This document shows positions 33,508 to 42,142 of a DNA stretch of 64,000 nt, piece after piece. Within the stretch, counting starts at the first letter, position 1; each line of letters starts with the position of its first letter. The position numbers and the translations under genes were made by a program. The stretch spans positions 334,556-398,555 of the forward strand of contig JAVBLN010000007.1 in the NCBI GenBank assembly GCA_031553495.1, in the 5' to 3' direction. The notes under the pieces were generated by a model. It had not been told where the DNA came from. It saw only the letters and a program-made list of their open reading frames with translations, and did not search any database. The stretch is from Pinibacter sp031553495 (lineage in GTDB: Bacteria; Bacteroidota; Bacteroidia; Chitinophagales; Chitinophagaceae).

Positions 33508-34311
33508 CTAATGCAACAGTGAATCCAGCTTATGATGAAATTCTAGAAAGTTGTTTAAATTGTTATGTTCTGCCCCTTCAACTGTTACAAACTCATCATT
33601 AGGTTTAAGACAGGTTTTTAGTTTTATTGAATGATTATAAGGAATCACGTGGTCTTTGGTACCATGAAAAATAATCACGGGAGCTGTTACATTTTTTAGA
33701 TATTCATTAGTAGGTAGTTGGTAATGCAGCATGTTTTTAAGCGGGAACATAAAAAAATATTTACCTGCCAAATTTCGTATACTATAGTATGGAGCTTCTA
33801 AAACCAGGCTTTTACAATCTTTAACAGATGCCAATTGCGCAGCAATACCTGTTCCCAGGCTTTGGCCATATATGATGATACTGTCTTTCGCGTATTTAGA
33901 TCGTGCCAGCTTGTATAACTGTAATGCATAATCGTACAACCGTTGTTCAGATAGTTTTCCGGTACTTTTACCAAAACCGGGATAATCAATCATCCAAACT
34001 TCATAATTGTTTTTAGTAAAGTTGAGAGCAAATTTTGCGTACGCCGAAATATTTTTTCCGTTGCCATGAAAGTATAATACTACGCCTTTTGTTGTACTAT
34101 CCACCGCCAAAAATTGAATGATGTTGATATTTGATGAGCTGTCAAATGGAATGTTTACTTCATTAAACGGCATGTCAAATTTGTAAGGTTCATTTGGTGC
34201 TTTTTTTTCGGGGTGAAAGAGTATTTTATCTTGTGAATAATATAAGGCTATTCCTGTTAAACAATAGATTATTATTAAAATCTTCGCCCATTTAAAAATT
34301 TTTTCTTTCAT
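33508..34311 (-). CDS. Membrane-anchored alpha/beta hydrolase (ABHD13/BEM46-like)
   Basis: A 267-residue hydrolase with an N-terminal membrane anchor (about 8-25, ILIIIYCLTGIALYY). The fold motifs follow: oxyanion region LYFHGNGKNISAYA, IDYPGFGKSTG, nucleophile elbow IIYGQSLGTGIAAQLA (Ser), LVLEAPYYSI, the acid in IIFHGTKDHVIPYNHS (Asp) and the terminal His in VEGAEHNNLNN. All triad residues are present. The natural substrate is unknown. The ATG at 34311 is favoured over an upstream TTG, because a perfect -7 box lies between them. Confidence 0.85.
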   Translation of the reverse strand: MKEKIFKWAKILIIIYCLTGIALYYSQDKILFHPEKKAPNEPYKFDMPFNEVNIPFDSSSNINIIQFLAVDSTTKGVVLYFHGNGKNISAYAKFALNFTKNNYEVWMIDYPGFGKSTGKLSEQRLYDYALQLYKLARSKYAKDSIIIYGQSLGTGIAAQLASVKDCKSLVLEAPYYSIRNLAGKYFFMFPLKNMLHYQLPTNEYLKNVTAPVIIFHGTKDHVIPYNHSIKLKTCLKPNDEFVTVEGAEHNNLNNFLEFHHKLDSLLH

Positions 34312-34316
34312 AGATG

Positions 34317-34324
34317 CAAAAGTA
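34317..34324 (-). promoter_or_regulatory. Putative hydrolase -7 box, leaderless transcript
   Basis: TACTTTTG on the minus strand, exact TAnnTTTG match, separated from the ATG by only five bases. The predicted transcription start would coincide with the start codon. Confidence 0.4.
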
Positions 34325-34412
34325 TTCAATATGGAAATGTGGAGTACATTCCTTCAGTTTTTTGAATGTATGTTTTAGCGGAACCCTTATGGGTTTTGGA
34401 AATTATAGATCC

Positions 34413-34443
34413 ATGATCGTGAAGGGACTACCTTCACGATCAT
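34413..34443. terminator. Hairpin between the TraB/GumN and hydrolase genes
   Basis: Perfect 13-bp stem ATGATCGTGAAGG / CCTTCACGATCAT with a 5-nt loop. The T-rich run (TTTTATTTTATT) is on the plus strand, opposite to the direction of the flanking genes. On the minus strand, where termination is needed, it lacks a T-tract. Confidence 0.55.
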
Positions 34444-34449
34444 TTTATT

Positions 34450-37400
34450 TTATTCATACCTGGATGATCTGGCCGCTTCATTAATGTAACCATCTTCATC
34501 GTCATCTCCATACCTGCTGCTATAAAAGGCTGATGAACTTGGCCGCATACTATAAAGCGCTTCTTTTATAATTTTCTGTAATTGTTGTTTCACATTTTCT
34601 TTCTCGTTATATTTTTTTTGAGTGTATTGCAGAAATCTTCCGGAATTGAAGTATCGTGAATAACCATAGTCTTCATCTTCTTCATCACTGTCAGCGCTGC
34701 TTATTTTTGATAATTCCTGTGGTTGCAATCCGCTCATTGCTATTTTATAGTTGTCATCATCTTTACTTCTTTTGTATTTATAGAAGTACACCCATCCTTT
34801 ACATTTTGCATCATTCACCTGAAGTTTATCGATATATATAAGGGTATCTGTTTTTTCGTAAGTTGAATAGCCCAGGTTTTTAAGTCTGCTTCTTGCTATC
34901 AGTTCTTGTGTTTTATATTTCACAGGAAACAGGTTTTCTTTTTTGCATTCTATTAGAGCTTTATGTAAAGGTGCTCTGTATTTATCGTCTGATGCAAGAT
35001 CAAGAAACACGCTATCAGGCACCGGTTTATTGTTTTTCACCATTGTGATGGCTGTGTTCAATACTGTTCTCTTATCACGCAGTTTCAGGAACTTATTAAA
35101 TAATACCGATATTTCAGCAGAGTGATCCCAGAATGGCATTAACAATGTTGCATAGCTGCTAAGGTCCTCTGAATTGTTATCGTTATCATTATCGTAATGC
35201 CTGTTGTTATTGTTGTTTTTATCATTCAGCCTGTTCATTTCTTTTTTACTGTCGTATGCAGCTTGTTTTCTAATAGCCTGTTTTGCCTCCAATAAAAATT
35301 TGGTATAATATTGTTTGTACTGTTCATTCTTTATATAACCGCTATCAACTGCAGCTACCAGCAATGATGTAATGTCGGATTTATAATCCTCAAGCACCAT
35401 CAAATCCATCAACTCAGGTATCAAAGGCGCAGATAGTTGCAGTGTATCATATAACGGCGCCCATTTGTTTTGATAATTGTATGCATAATATCTCCTGTTT
35501 TTTTTATTGCTAGTTGCATTATCTAAAATGGTTTGCAACATGTAATTTGTATATCCCGGCGAAGAAGAACTGGTAAGTGCCGGCGGTTCGTTCAATACGA
35601 GGTTTTTAAAGGCTTTAAAAGCATATTCAGTGCGCATATCCAGCAACGCGTCCAAAATAGTATTTTGTAAATCAGATGTATCGGTTACCTGCTTGTATAA
35701 TTGTGTAAGATAATTTACCGAAGCGGTATCCTTAAAGCTGCCGGCAATATCTATCCACTTTTTCTTCATGTTCAGGTAGTTCTTGTCTTTCCATGAAAGA
35801 GAATCAATAGCACGTTTTATATTGGGCAGATCTGTTGAGTCAAATAACGACGGGGTTATGGAAACTGCAGCTTTCAGCGCTACTGCGCTATCACCGCTAA
35901 AATAGTTTTCAAACAATTGCTTTGTCTTTTTCTCAAACGGATTGAAACATTTAATGGTGTCACCAGGGGTGAACGTTTCAAATATGGTTTTTACAAAAGC
36001 TGTCATATTTGTAATAGTATCTCCCTGGCTAATGAGTGAAAATAGAGCACCGTTTCGGTAAAATGATTTCACAAATAATAATCTGCTGCTACCGGTGTCG
36101 CCATATTCATAATAACTACATTTCCAATTGTCCGGCGTAGTCGATAATTGTTTATTACGCACGGTAAATTTCAAATCATTAAGCATGAGCATTTTCTTAT
36201 CATCGAAGAAAGCTGATGAATCTTTTATATATACATATTCCGGAAAGCGGATGGCCATAACGCTTACATGCTCCCCGGTAGTATCGTTTCCTATATTTTT
36301 TACAAAGAAATTATTAACCAGCTCCTGGTATGCTATTTTAGAATCATCTTCTGCATCGTTATATCTATACGCATCAGGAGAGTTGTCAAGGCTGTCTGTT
36401 TCTGTCTTGTAAAAGAAAGGACTGGTAACCGTAAAACCAACAAGCGTGTCTGTTCTTGGTTTATTTTCATTGTACACAAAAGGCGTTATTGCAAAAGAGT
36501 TTATAAAATTATCGGCTGCCGTTTCATTTTGTTTGTATTTAGCGCCCACCACATAATAACTGTTGCCTTGTATTAAGTAACGCACTTTTAATGTACAGCC
36601 ATCAGTATGCGTATACTTTGCATTAATGGCAGGATATTTTCCAAAATTACCTTGTTTGCCGGGGAGAGTAGTCTTTAGTATTTTTGAGGTGGTAAAGCTT
36701 TCTTCCATCAGCCTCAATTCAAAAGTGTCTTTTTCAATATAGTCGTATTGCTCAATTGTTGTCTTAAAAATAAAGTATGCGTTTCCGTTAGCATCTCTGC
36801 ATATCCATTCGTTCCTGTTTTTATCATTGCGTTCGTTTGGTATAAAGAGTGGTGAAATAGGAAAGGCAGCTTTAAATCCACCGTATGGAGGCTGGTATGC
36901 AGATGTGGTTTTTGAAGGTATTGCAAACGTTATAGATGAAAAGAATTGTTCTGCTTCATTTCCGGCAAGTACGTATTCCGCTATACCGCTAATTTTAAAT
37001 ATAATAATTTCATCAGGAAGAATAAAAATATTATAACGTTGCACATCGCCTTTTCTTGTTCTGTTAGTTATATCAAAACCATTATATCCGTTTCTCGTAA
37101 TTATTTTTTTTGAAATAATTTTCCCCGGAATATTTTCATATAAAAGGCTGTCGGTTTTTTTATTTACTATTTCCAAAGAATGCCCTAATAACGATGCATC
37201 GGTTTTTACCCGTGTGGCCATATAATAACTTCCATTGCTCATATCGGCATATTGTTGCATGTTGAGCTGGCCAATAGTATTATAGCGGTAAAATTTACTT
37301 CCGGGAATACTTACACTATATAAACTGTCTTCCGCGTATTGTTTTTGAAATTGATGAGGCACTCTTATTTTTTCAATTTGTTCTTTTTCTTCTCCATCGC

Positions 37401-38343
37401 GTTGGCCTGTATATATTGGGCGAAGTTTATAACCTTTTTTTCTAAGCATTTCTATCACACCTCTTTCTCCGGGAAGATGCGCTGCACCAACTCCTACAAA
37501 GAGCGTGTGTTTTTGGATAATAGTATCTATTGAGTTGGCTTGTATTTCATTTCGCTTGTATAAAAATTTTTCCTGGAAGGCATCCGATGTAACGCTTGCC
37601 ACTTCCAGCGAATCCAGCAAGTCAAGGTCTCCGCGCCTGTAAGCGTCTTCCATTTTTTTACGGCTGTTATAGCCATCGTAGTCATAGCGTTGTTTGCGGT
37701 TTTTATCTTTGTACATAGCAATGTAAGCCTCTTTCATTATGCGGTTCGATTCTTTATAATTTTCCACGCCGGTCACTATTTTATTGAGCTTTCGGCCCAG
37801 CCTGTAGATGTACATGTCCAGGTACGTTTCTTCTTCAAAATCTTCCATACCCACATTGTTCCTGTATAGCATACCATTTATCATGCGTGCTTCCGATGAA
37901 AGCGCAAGCTTTATTTTTGTTTCATAATTACTTATTGAAAAGGTTTGCTGCGTGAGCCTGTCGCTTGATAGATTGAAATTGCTGTAATAATTATTATACC
38001 CCGGCATCACCATGTTTTTGTTATCTGCCCATTCTTCCTGCCACACTTCAGGATTTTGTTCCAGCGCTACTACTTCCACATTTCTTATGGCATTATAAAA
38101 GGAATCGCTAAGATTGAATACAAGTTTGTTACTCACGTGCATAGTACCAAAAAGATAAGAAGGCTTCTTCATGCCGTTTCCTGTAATTTCCCATAGCAGG
38201 CTGGTGTATTTTTTTTGCGAAGCTGGCGCCTCAGATGTTTGCGGAGGTGGAGTTACAGCTATTTTCTTTTTTTGAGAAAACACATGGAGTTGAAATCCTG
38301 CCAACCAACATAACACTATTATCACTCTTACATTAATTTTCAT
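34450..38343 (-). CDS. Very large exported TraB/GumN-domain protein
   Basis: A 1297-residue protein with a signal peptide (residues 1-24, ending VFSQ). Residues about 45-310 form a TraB/GumN domain: SLLWEITGNGMKKPSYLFGT and MHVSNKLVFNLSDSF at the start, RMINGMLYRN, and GVGAAHLPGERGVIEMLRKKG at the end. GumN proteins usually stop after about 290 residues. Here roughly 950 more follow with no recognised domain. They consist of beta-rich repeats of about 150 residues (each with an 'YKQNETAADNFINSF'-like end), then a helical part (820-1100) with HEAT-like character, and a low-complexity Asn/Asp run (NNNNRHYDNDNDNNS). Function unknown. Probably periplasmic or surface-located. Confidence 0.75.
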   Translation of the reverse strand: MKINVRVIIVLCWLAGFQLHVFSQKKKIAVTPPPQTSEAPASQKKYTSLLWEITGNGMKKPSYLFGTMHVSNKLVFNLSDSFYNAIRNVEVVALEQNPEVWQEEWADNKNMVMPGYNNYYSNFNLSSDRLTQQTFSISNYETKIKLALSSEARMINGMLYRNNVGMEDFEEETYLDMYIYRLGRKLNKIVTGVENYKESNRIMKEAYIAMYKDKNRKQRYDYDGYNSRKKMEDAYRRGDLDLLDSLEVASVTSDAFQEKFLYKRNEIQANSIDTIIQKHTLFVGVGAAHLPGERGVIEMLRKKGYKLRPIYTGQRDGEEKEQIEKIRVPHQFQKQYAEDSLYSVSIPGSKFYRYNTIGQLNMQQYADMSNGSYYMATRVKTDASLLGHSLEIVNKKTDSLLYENIPGKIISKKIITRNGYNGFDITNRTRKGDVQRYNIFILPDEIIIFKISGIAEYVLAGNEAEQFFSSITFAIPSKTTSAYQPPYGGFKAAFPISPLFIPNERNDKNRNEWICRDANGNAYFIFKTTIEQYDYIEKDTFELRLMEESFTTSKILKTTLPGKQGNFGKYPAINAKYTHTDGCTLKVRYLIQGNSYYVVGAKYKQNETAADNFINSFAITPFVYNENKPRTDTLVGFTVTSPFFYKTETDSLDNSPDAYRYNDAEDDSKIAYQELVNNFFVKNIGNDTTGEHVSVMAIRFPEYVYIKDSSAFFDDKKMLMLNDLKFTVRNKQLSTTPDNWKCSYYEYGDTGSSRLLFVKSFYRNGALFSLISQGDTITNMTAFVKTIFETFTPGDTIKCFNPFEKKTKQLFENYFSGDSAVALKAAVSITPSLFDSTDLPNIKRAIDSLSWKDKNYLNMKKKWIDIAGSFKDTASVNYLTQLYKQVTDTSDLQNTILDALLDMRTEYAFKAFKNLVLNEPPALTSSSSPGYTNYMLQTILDNATSNKKNRRYYAYNYQNKWAPLYDTLQLSAPLIPELMDLMVLEDYKSDITSLLVAAVDSGYIKNEQYKQYYTKFLLEAKQAIRKQAAYDSKKEMNRLNDKNNNNNRHYDNDNDNNSEDLSSYATLLMPFWDHSAEISVLFNKFLKLRDKRTVLNTAITMVKNNKPVPDSVFLDLASDDKYRAPLHKALIECKKENLFPVKYKTQELIARSRLKNLGYSTYEKTDTLIYIDKLQVNDAKCKGWVYFYKYKRSKDDDNYKIAMSGLQPQELSKISSADSDEEDEDYGYSRYFNSGRFLQYTQKKYNEKENVKQQLQKIIKEALYSMRPSSSAFYSSRYGDDDEDGYINEAARSSRYE

Positions 38344-38522
38344 ATGAATGGGTTTAAAAGCCTTTTATTTTTTTGTCAAGGTAATCAAAAAATGAGAATT
38401 GCATGCGAAATGCCCTAAATGGCTCGTCTTTCCAATTAGATGCAGGAAACGCGTCATTCTATAATTTTTTTTGACTTTTTTTTTAGCAAAATTTTATTCT
38501 TCGGGCAGGGTAGGTGTTATGC

Positions 38523-38597
38523 TTTTTTATGGGGGGACCGGCGGTAGTGCTACTATTAAGCATCGTTGTGTCACTCACTTGTACGGTAGGAACTTTA
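38523..38597 (+). repeat. Dispersed intergenic repeat, copy 17 (GTG type)
   Basis: Plus-orientation copy: TTTTTTATGGGGGGACCGG, CGGTAGTGCTACTATTAAGC, GTGTCAC, GTAGGAACTTTAGTGGGCGG. Sister of copy 6 by its right end. Confidence 0.86.
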
Positions 38598-38601
38598 GTG
38601 G

Positions 38602-38662
38602 GCGGTTGGCAGTTGGCAGCAGGCAGTAGTTGCCGGTTACCGGTTGCCGGTGTTGAAGTACA
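38602..38662. repeat. 7-bp-period tract (CAGTTGG and TGCCGGT)
   Basis: CGGTTGG CAGTTGG CAGCAGG CAGTAG, then TGCCGGT TACCGGT TGCCGGT GTTGAAG: two heptamer motifs in succession, directly fused to the right end of copy 17. Confidence 0.65.
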
Positions 38663-38850
38663 GGCAATACAATAAATTGTCTATACACTAATTCAATGAG
38701 ATTTCTCACGCTCTGCAAGGCTTGCAGCCTTGCAGCACTATACTGTTGCTTTTAGCAACATTCAAGATTTTAGATACTGCATAGATTTCTCGCTCGATTG
38801 TCTCACGTGAAACTTAGTGCATTACCACAAATATGTTGAAAATCACCAGG

Positions 38851-38923
38851 CTCGAAATGACGGTGACATTTATAGTTGCGAAATGATTAAAAACTGTTTA
38901 TAATTCTCCTCCGTCATTTCGAG
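38851..38923. repeat. 13-bp inverted repeat in the hom/TraB gap
   Basis: CTCGAAATGACGG and CCGTCATTTCGAG, 47 bp apart. This is the 'GTCATTTCGAG' type of extragenic palindrome. A smaller hairpin CTGCAAGG / CCTTGCAG lies at about 38715-38737. The 38344-39067 gap holds no gene I can support. Confidence 0.7.
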
Positions 38924-39067
38924 TCCCGGCAGCGCAGTATTTATGAATTAAAATTGATAGTTCATAATTCCGAGAGCGGGACGAGAAATATCACTAATGT
39001 ACTTTGTGCCTTTATTATGGCCCTTCTGGTTAAAATACTTTGCCAACGAATAAACGCAGGTTTGTTT

Positions 39068-40324
39068 CTAAAAAATTCCTGCCAGCTCCAAACTTTTCTT
39101 TTTAATATCTCTGATTTCAATGTCTTCCACAATGGAATCCGGCACTACAATTAGCGATGTGCCGTTTTCTTTCCACCATTTATTGTTTCTTAATTCTGCA
39201 AATGGAAGCACACCCACAAGGTAGCTGCGGCTTTCCGAGGCATGCCATTCTTCAATCCACCTGAATTTTTCTTTTGGTATCAATTGAATGTCGGTAAAGC
39301 TAATATACACCCTGATGTAAAAATCATCTGTTAATTCGTGCGGCTTATGATGATACAATTTTTTGTATTCATATTTATAATCGTAACGAAGAGAAGATAT
39401 ATCGCTTAACACTGCAGATGCTGTGGGGAAGCTGCCTGCGCCTTTGCCGTAGAAAAATTGTTTGTCAGCGAATCCACTTTCAATAACCACGCCGTTATAT
39501 TCATTTTTTACGAATGACAAATGATCAACAGCGGGTACAAATTGTGGTAAAACATATGCCGCTACTTTTCCGTTCTTTAGTTTTTTCGCCTGTGCTACCA
39601 GTTTAATTTGCTGATTTTTTTCCTGGGCAGCCGTGGCATCTAAAGCGTCAATATTTTGTATACCGTTGAAAACAAGCGCATCGGGATGTGTTAATGTGCC
39701 ATAAGCATGGGCTAATAATAGCGTCCATTTACTGGCTGCATCAAAACCTTCCACATCAAGTGTTGGGTCGGTTTCTGCAAACCCAAGCTGCTGCGCTAAA
39801 ATTAAGGCTTGTTGAAAATCCAGTTGTTCGTCAAACATTTTAGTAAGAATAAAGTTGGTAGAACCGTTTACCACAGCCTTAATAGAATGCAAGAGATCGT
39901 TGTCGTAATATTCTTCCAGGTTGCGGATTACCGGTATGGAGGCACATGCTGCGGCTTCGCATAAAAATGATTGTCCGGTAGTTTGTTGCAATTTCAGAAT
40001 TGCGGGTAAGTGTTCCGCGATCATTTTTTTACTGGCGCTTACAACGGATTTTCCATTTTGTAAGGCAATGCTTACAATTTCAAAAGCTGCATCGGCTTCG
40101 TTGATCACTTCTACAATTACATTGATGTCTTTGTCATACAAAAGATCATCTTTGTTGGTGGTGAACAACTCCGGCGGAGCATTTCTTTTTTTGCGGGCAT
40201 CTTTAATACAAATTTTTTTGATGCTTGCCTTTAATGATGGAGTTTGTTGCAACACTTTATAAAGGCCTTCGCCAACTACGCCAAAACCAAATAGACCGAT
40301 TGTTAGTTGTTTATGTGTTTCCAT
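39068..40324 (-). CDS. hom: Homoserine dehydrogenase
   Basis: NAD(P)-dependent reduction of aspartate semialdehyde to homoserine, the branch point to methionine and threonine. The 418 residues start with the Rossmann motif GLFGFGVVGEGLYKVLQ. KMIAEHLPAILKLQ follows, then CEAAACASIPVIRNLEEYY, VVNGSTNFILTKM and FAETDPTLDVEGFDAASK, which hold the catalytic Lys and Asp region. The C-terminal 80 residues are a degenerate ACT-like part. It is the second gene after the SAM-I riboswitch, 63 bp behind metB, so methionine status should control homoserine supply. Confidence 0.92.
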   Translation of the reverse strand: METHKQLTIGLFGFGVVGEGLYKVLQQTPSLKASIKKICIKDARKKRNAPPELFTTNKDDLLYDKDINVIVEVINEADAAFEIVSIALQNGKSVVSASKKMIAEHLPAILKLQQTTGQSFLCEAAACASIPVIRNLEEYYDNDLLHSIKAVVNGSTNFILTKMFDEQLDFQQALILAQQLGFAETDPTLDVEGFDAASKWTLLLAHAYGTLTHPDALVFNGIQNIDALDATAAQEKNQQIKLVAQAKKLKNGKVAAYVLPQFVPAVDHLSFVKNEYNGVVIESGFADKQFFYGKGAGSFPTASAVLSDISSLRYDYKYEYKKLYHHKPHELTDDFYIRVYISFTDIQLIPKEKFRWIEEWHASESRSYLVGVLPFAELRNNKWWKENGTSLIVVPDSIVEDIEIRDIKKKSLELAGIF

Positions 40325-40387
40325 TGTTTATTGTATTCTTTGTTTTTAATTTTGTTCTTTAGGTTTACAATGGTGTGTAATAATTAA

Positions 40388-41572
40388 TTAGCAGGTTTGA
40401 TATGCTTTAGTTTCAATGGGTTTGAATTTTACAACAGTTTCAAATGCCTGTTGCAGATCGTTGATAAGATCATTGGCATCCTCCAGTCCCACACTCAATC
40501 TTATAAGGCTATCTGCCACACCGTTTGCCCTTCGCTTTTCTACAGGGATTGATTTATGCGTCATTTGCGCCGGATGGCATAGCAGACTTTTTACTCCGCC
40601 CAGGCTTTCGGCAAGTTTGAATAATTCTGTTGCGGTTACAAAAGCAGAAGCGGCTTCTTCGGTATCGTTTTTCAAAGTAAACGACACAATGCCTCCAAAG
40701 GCTTTTTGCTGCGATGCTGCAAAAGTATGGTGCGGATGGCTTTTTAATCCAGGATAAAAAACTTTATCAACTGCCGGATGCGATTCCAGGAATGTTGCTA
40801 TCGCCAATGCGTTGCGGCTGTGTTGTTTTACACGCAGGTGCAAGGTTTCTATACCGCGTATTAGCAAAAAGCTATCGAAAGGGCCAAGTATGTTTCCGCA
40901 TGCGTTTTGGTAAAATTTGATCTGCTCGCCCAGTTCCTTTGTTTTGGTTACCACTACACCGGCTATAACATCGCTGTGGCCGCCGAGATATTTTGTAGCG
41001 CTATGCACCACTATATCCGCACCAAGATTTAACGGTTGTTGTAAAGCGGGAGTAGCAAAAGTATTATCAACACACAGCAAAATATTTTGCTGCTTAGCCA
41101 GTTTGGCAATTGCGGAAATGTCTGATATCTTAAGTGTAGGATTAGTGGGCGTTTCCAGCCAAATGAGTTTTGTTTTAGGTGTTATGGCGTTGAAGATTTC
41201 TTCAATATTTGTGGTGTCAACATACGTTACATTGATGCCAAATTTTTTATACACCTTTTCAAACAGGCGAAAGGCGCCGCCATATATATCATCTACGGCT
41301 ACAATTTCGTCTCCGCTTTCCAGCAATTTTATGACCGCGTCTATAGCTGCCAGGCCGCTTGCAAACGCCAGCCCGAAAGCGCCGTTTTCAATATCCGCCA
41401 CAAGGTCTTCAAGTGTTTTACGTGTGGGGTTATTGGAGCGTGAGTAATCGAAACCTTTATTTACGCCGGGCGCTTCCTGCTCGAAAGTGCTTGTTTGATA
41501 GATGGGTACAGCAATAGCGCCTGTTAGTTCATCTACGGGAATACTGTGAATAAGTTTTGTTGTCGCGTGCAT
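40388..41572 (-). CDS. metB: Cystathionine gamma-synthase or related Cys/Met PLP enzyme
   Basis: Pyridoxal-phosphate enzyme of methionine biosynthesis (transsulfuration). From the ATG at 41572 it has 394 residues, the family length. An ATG 57 bp upstream would add an atypical leader. Key segments are AVPIYQTSTFEQEAPG, YSRSNNPTRKTLEDLVA, FASGLAAIDAVIKLL, LWLETPTNPTLKISDI, VDNTFATPALQQPL and the PLP lysine in HSATKYLGGHSDVIAGVV. Gamma-synthase and beta-lyase cannot be separated confidently by sequence. The riboswitch and hom neighbour favour a role in making methionine. Confidence 0.9.
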   Translation of the reverse strand: MHATTKLIHSIPVDELTGAIAVPIYQTSTFEQEAPGVNKGFDYSRSNNPTRKTLEDLVADIENGAFGLAFASGLAAIDAVIKLLESGDEIVAVDDIYGGAFRLFEKVYKKFGINVTYVDTTNIEEIFNAITPKTKLIWLETPTNPTLKISDISAIAKLAKQQNILLCVDNTFATPALQQPLNLGADIVVHSATKYLGGHSDVIAGVVVTKTKELGEQIKFYQNACGNILGPFDSFLLIRGIETLHLRVKQHSRNALAIATFLESHPAVDKVFYPGLKSHPHHTFAASQQKAFGGIVSFTLKNDTEEAASAFVTATELFKLAESLGGVKSLLCHPAQMTHKSIPVEKRRANGVADSLIRLSVGLEDANDLINDLQQAFETVVKFKPIETKAYQTC

Positions 41573-41718
41573 TGTTAAACAGTTTTTTGATTTCGTGTGT
41601 GCGAAATCGTTATTAATTTGATTAAACATTGTGAAAACTTATGCAGAAAGGATTACCGGAATGCTTTTGGTTTTGTAAACAGCTATTGGTAGTTCATATA
41701 GCTATTGTTAAAAACAAA

Positions 41719-41748
41719 AAAGCGCTTCCGATAAATCAGAAGCGCTTT
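41719..41748 (-). terminator. Riboswitch expression-platform terminator
   Basis: Stem AAAGCGCTTC / GAAGCGCTTT with a 10-nt loop, followed on the minus strand by TTTTTTGTTTTT. It lies between the SAM-I aptamer and metB, so ligand binding is expected to favour this hairpin and stop transcription. Confidence 0.88.
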
Positions 41749-41784
41749 AAATATTGTAAGTGAAAAATAGTAAAGCTTTATCTG

Positions 41785-41906
41785 ACTTATCTGTCCCGAA
41801 AAAATCCATCGGGTTGGAATTGGCACCTTACTTTATCAGCTAAGTAGCTGAATTGCAGGTTGCCAAGGCTTCAAAGGGCCATGTCCCTCCGCCTTTCTTG
41901 ATAAGT
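41785..41906 (-). ncRNA. SAM-I (S-box) riboswitch
   Basis: Minus-strand leader RNA of metB. P1 is formed by ACTTATC and GATAAGT at the two ends. The conserved core is present: AAGAAAGGCGGAGGGAC, TGGCCCTTTGAAGCC, TTGGCAACC, then AGGTGCCAATTCCAACCC before the closing stem. These match the SAM-I consensus (kink-turn GA side, the CCAATTCC adenosylmethionine-pocket strand and the pseudoknot-forming loop). It controls metB and hom by attenuation through the downstream terminator. Confidence 0.97.
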
Positions 41907-41995
41907 GATCTGTAAAGAACTATTGCAAAGATAAAGCCATAGATTTTAAATTTCCAAATTCTTGGTTAAAAAAGTTGGCAGTGGCCGGTGCCCAC

Positions 41996-42073
41996 TAGCA
42001 TTACTACCGCACAAGAGTGCGACGCAACGGAAGCCTAATAGTAGTACAAATGCCGGGCTCCCCCACAAAAAAA
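41996..42073 (-). repeat. Dispersed intergenic repeat, copy 18 (GCG type)
   Basis: Minus-orientation copy: TAGCATTACTACCGCAC, AAGAGTGCGACGCAACGG, AAGCCTAATAGTAGTAC, AAATGCCGGGCTCCCCC and eight A. The A-tract is at the same time the T-tract of the ompA terminator. Confidence 0.8.
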
Positions 42074-42114
42074 AGTTGTATGTAAAAGCATGTTACACTT
42101 TTACATACAACTTT
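42072..42114 (-). terminator. Terminator of the OmpA-family gene
   Basis: Perfect 17-bp stem AAAGTTGTATGTAAAAG / CTTTTACATACAACTTT with a 9-nt loop. The T-run on the minus strand continues into repeat copy 18. Confidence 0.93.
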
Positions 42115-42142
42115 ACAAATTATGCGATTCTATGCTAGTTTA

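Noticed and set aside
40917..41447. 176-residue plus-strand frame
   Set aside because: It is antisense to metB, whose conserved motifs cover the same bases.
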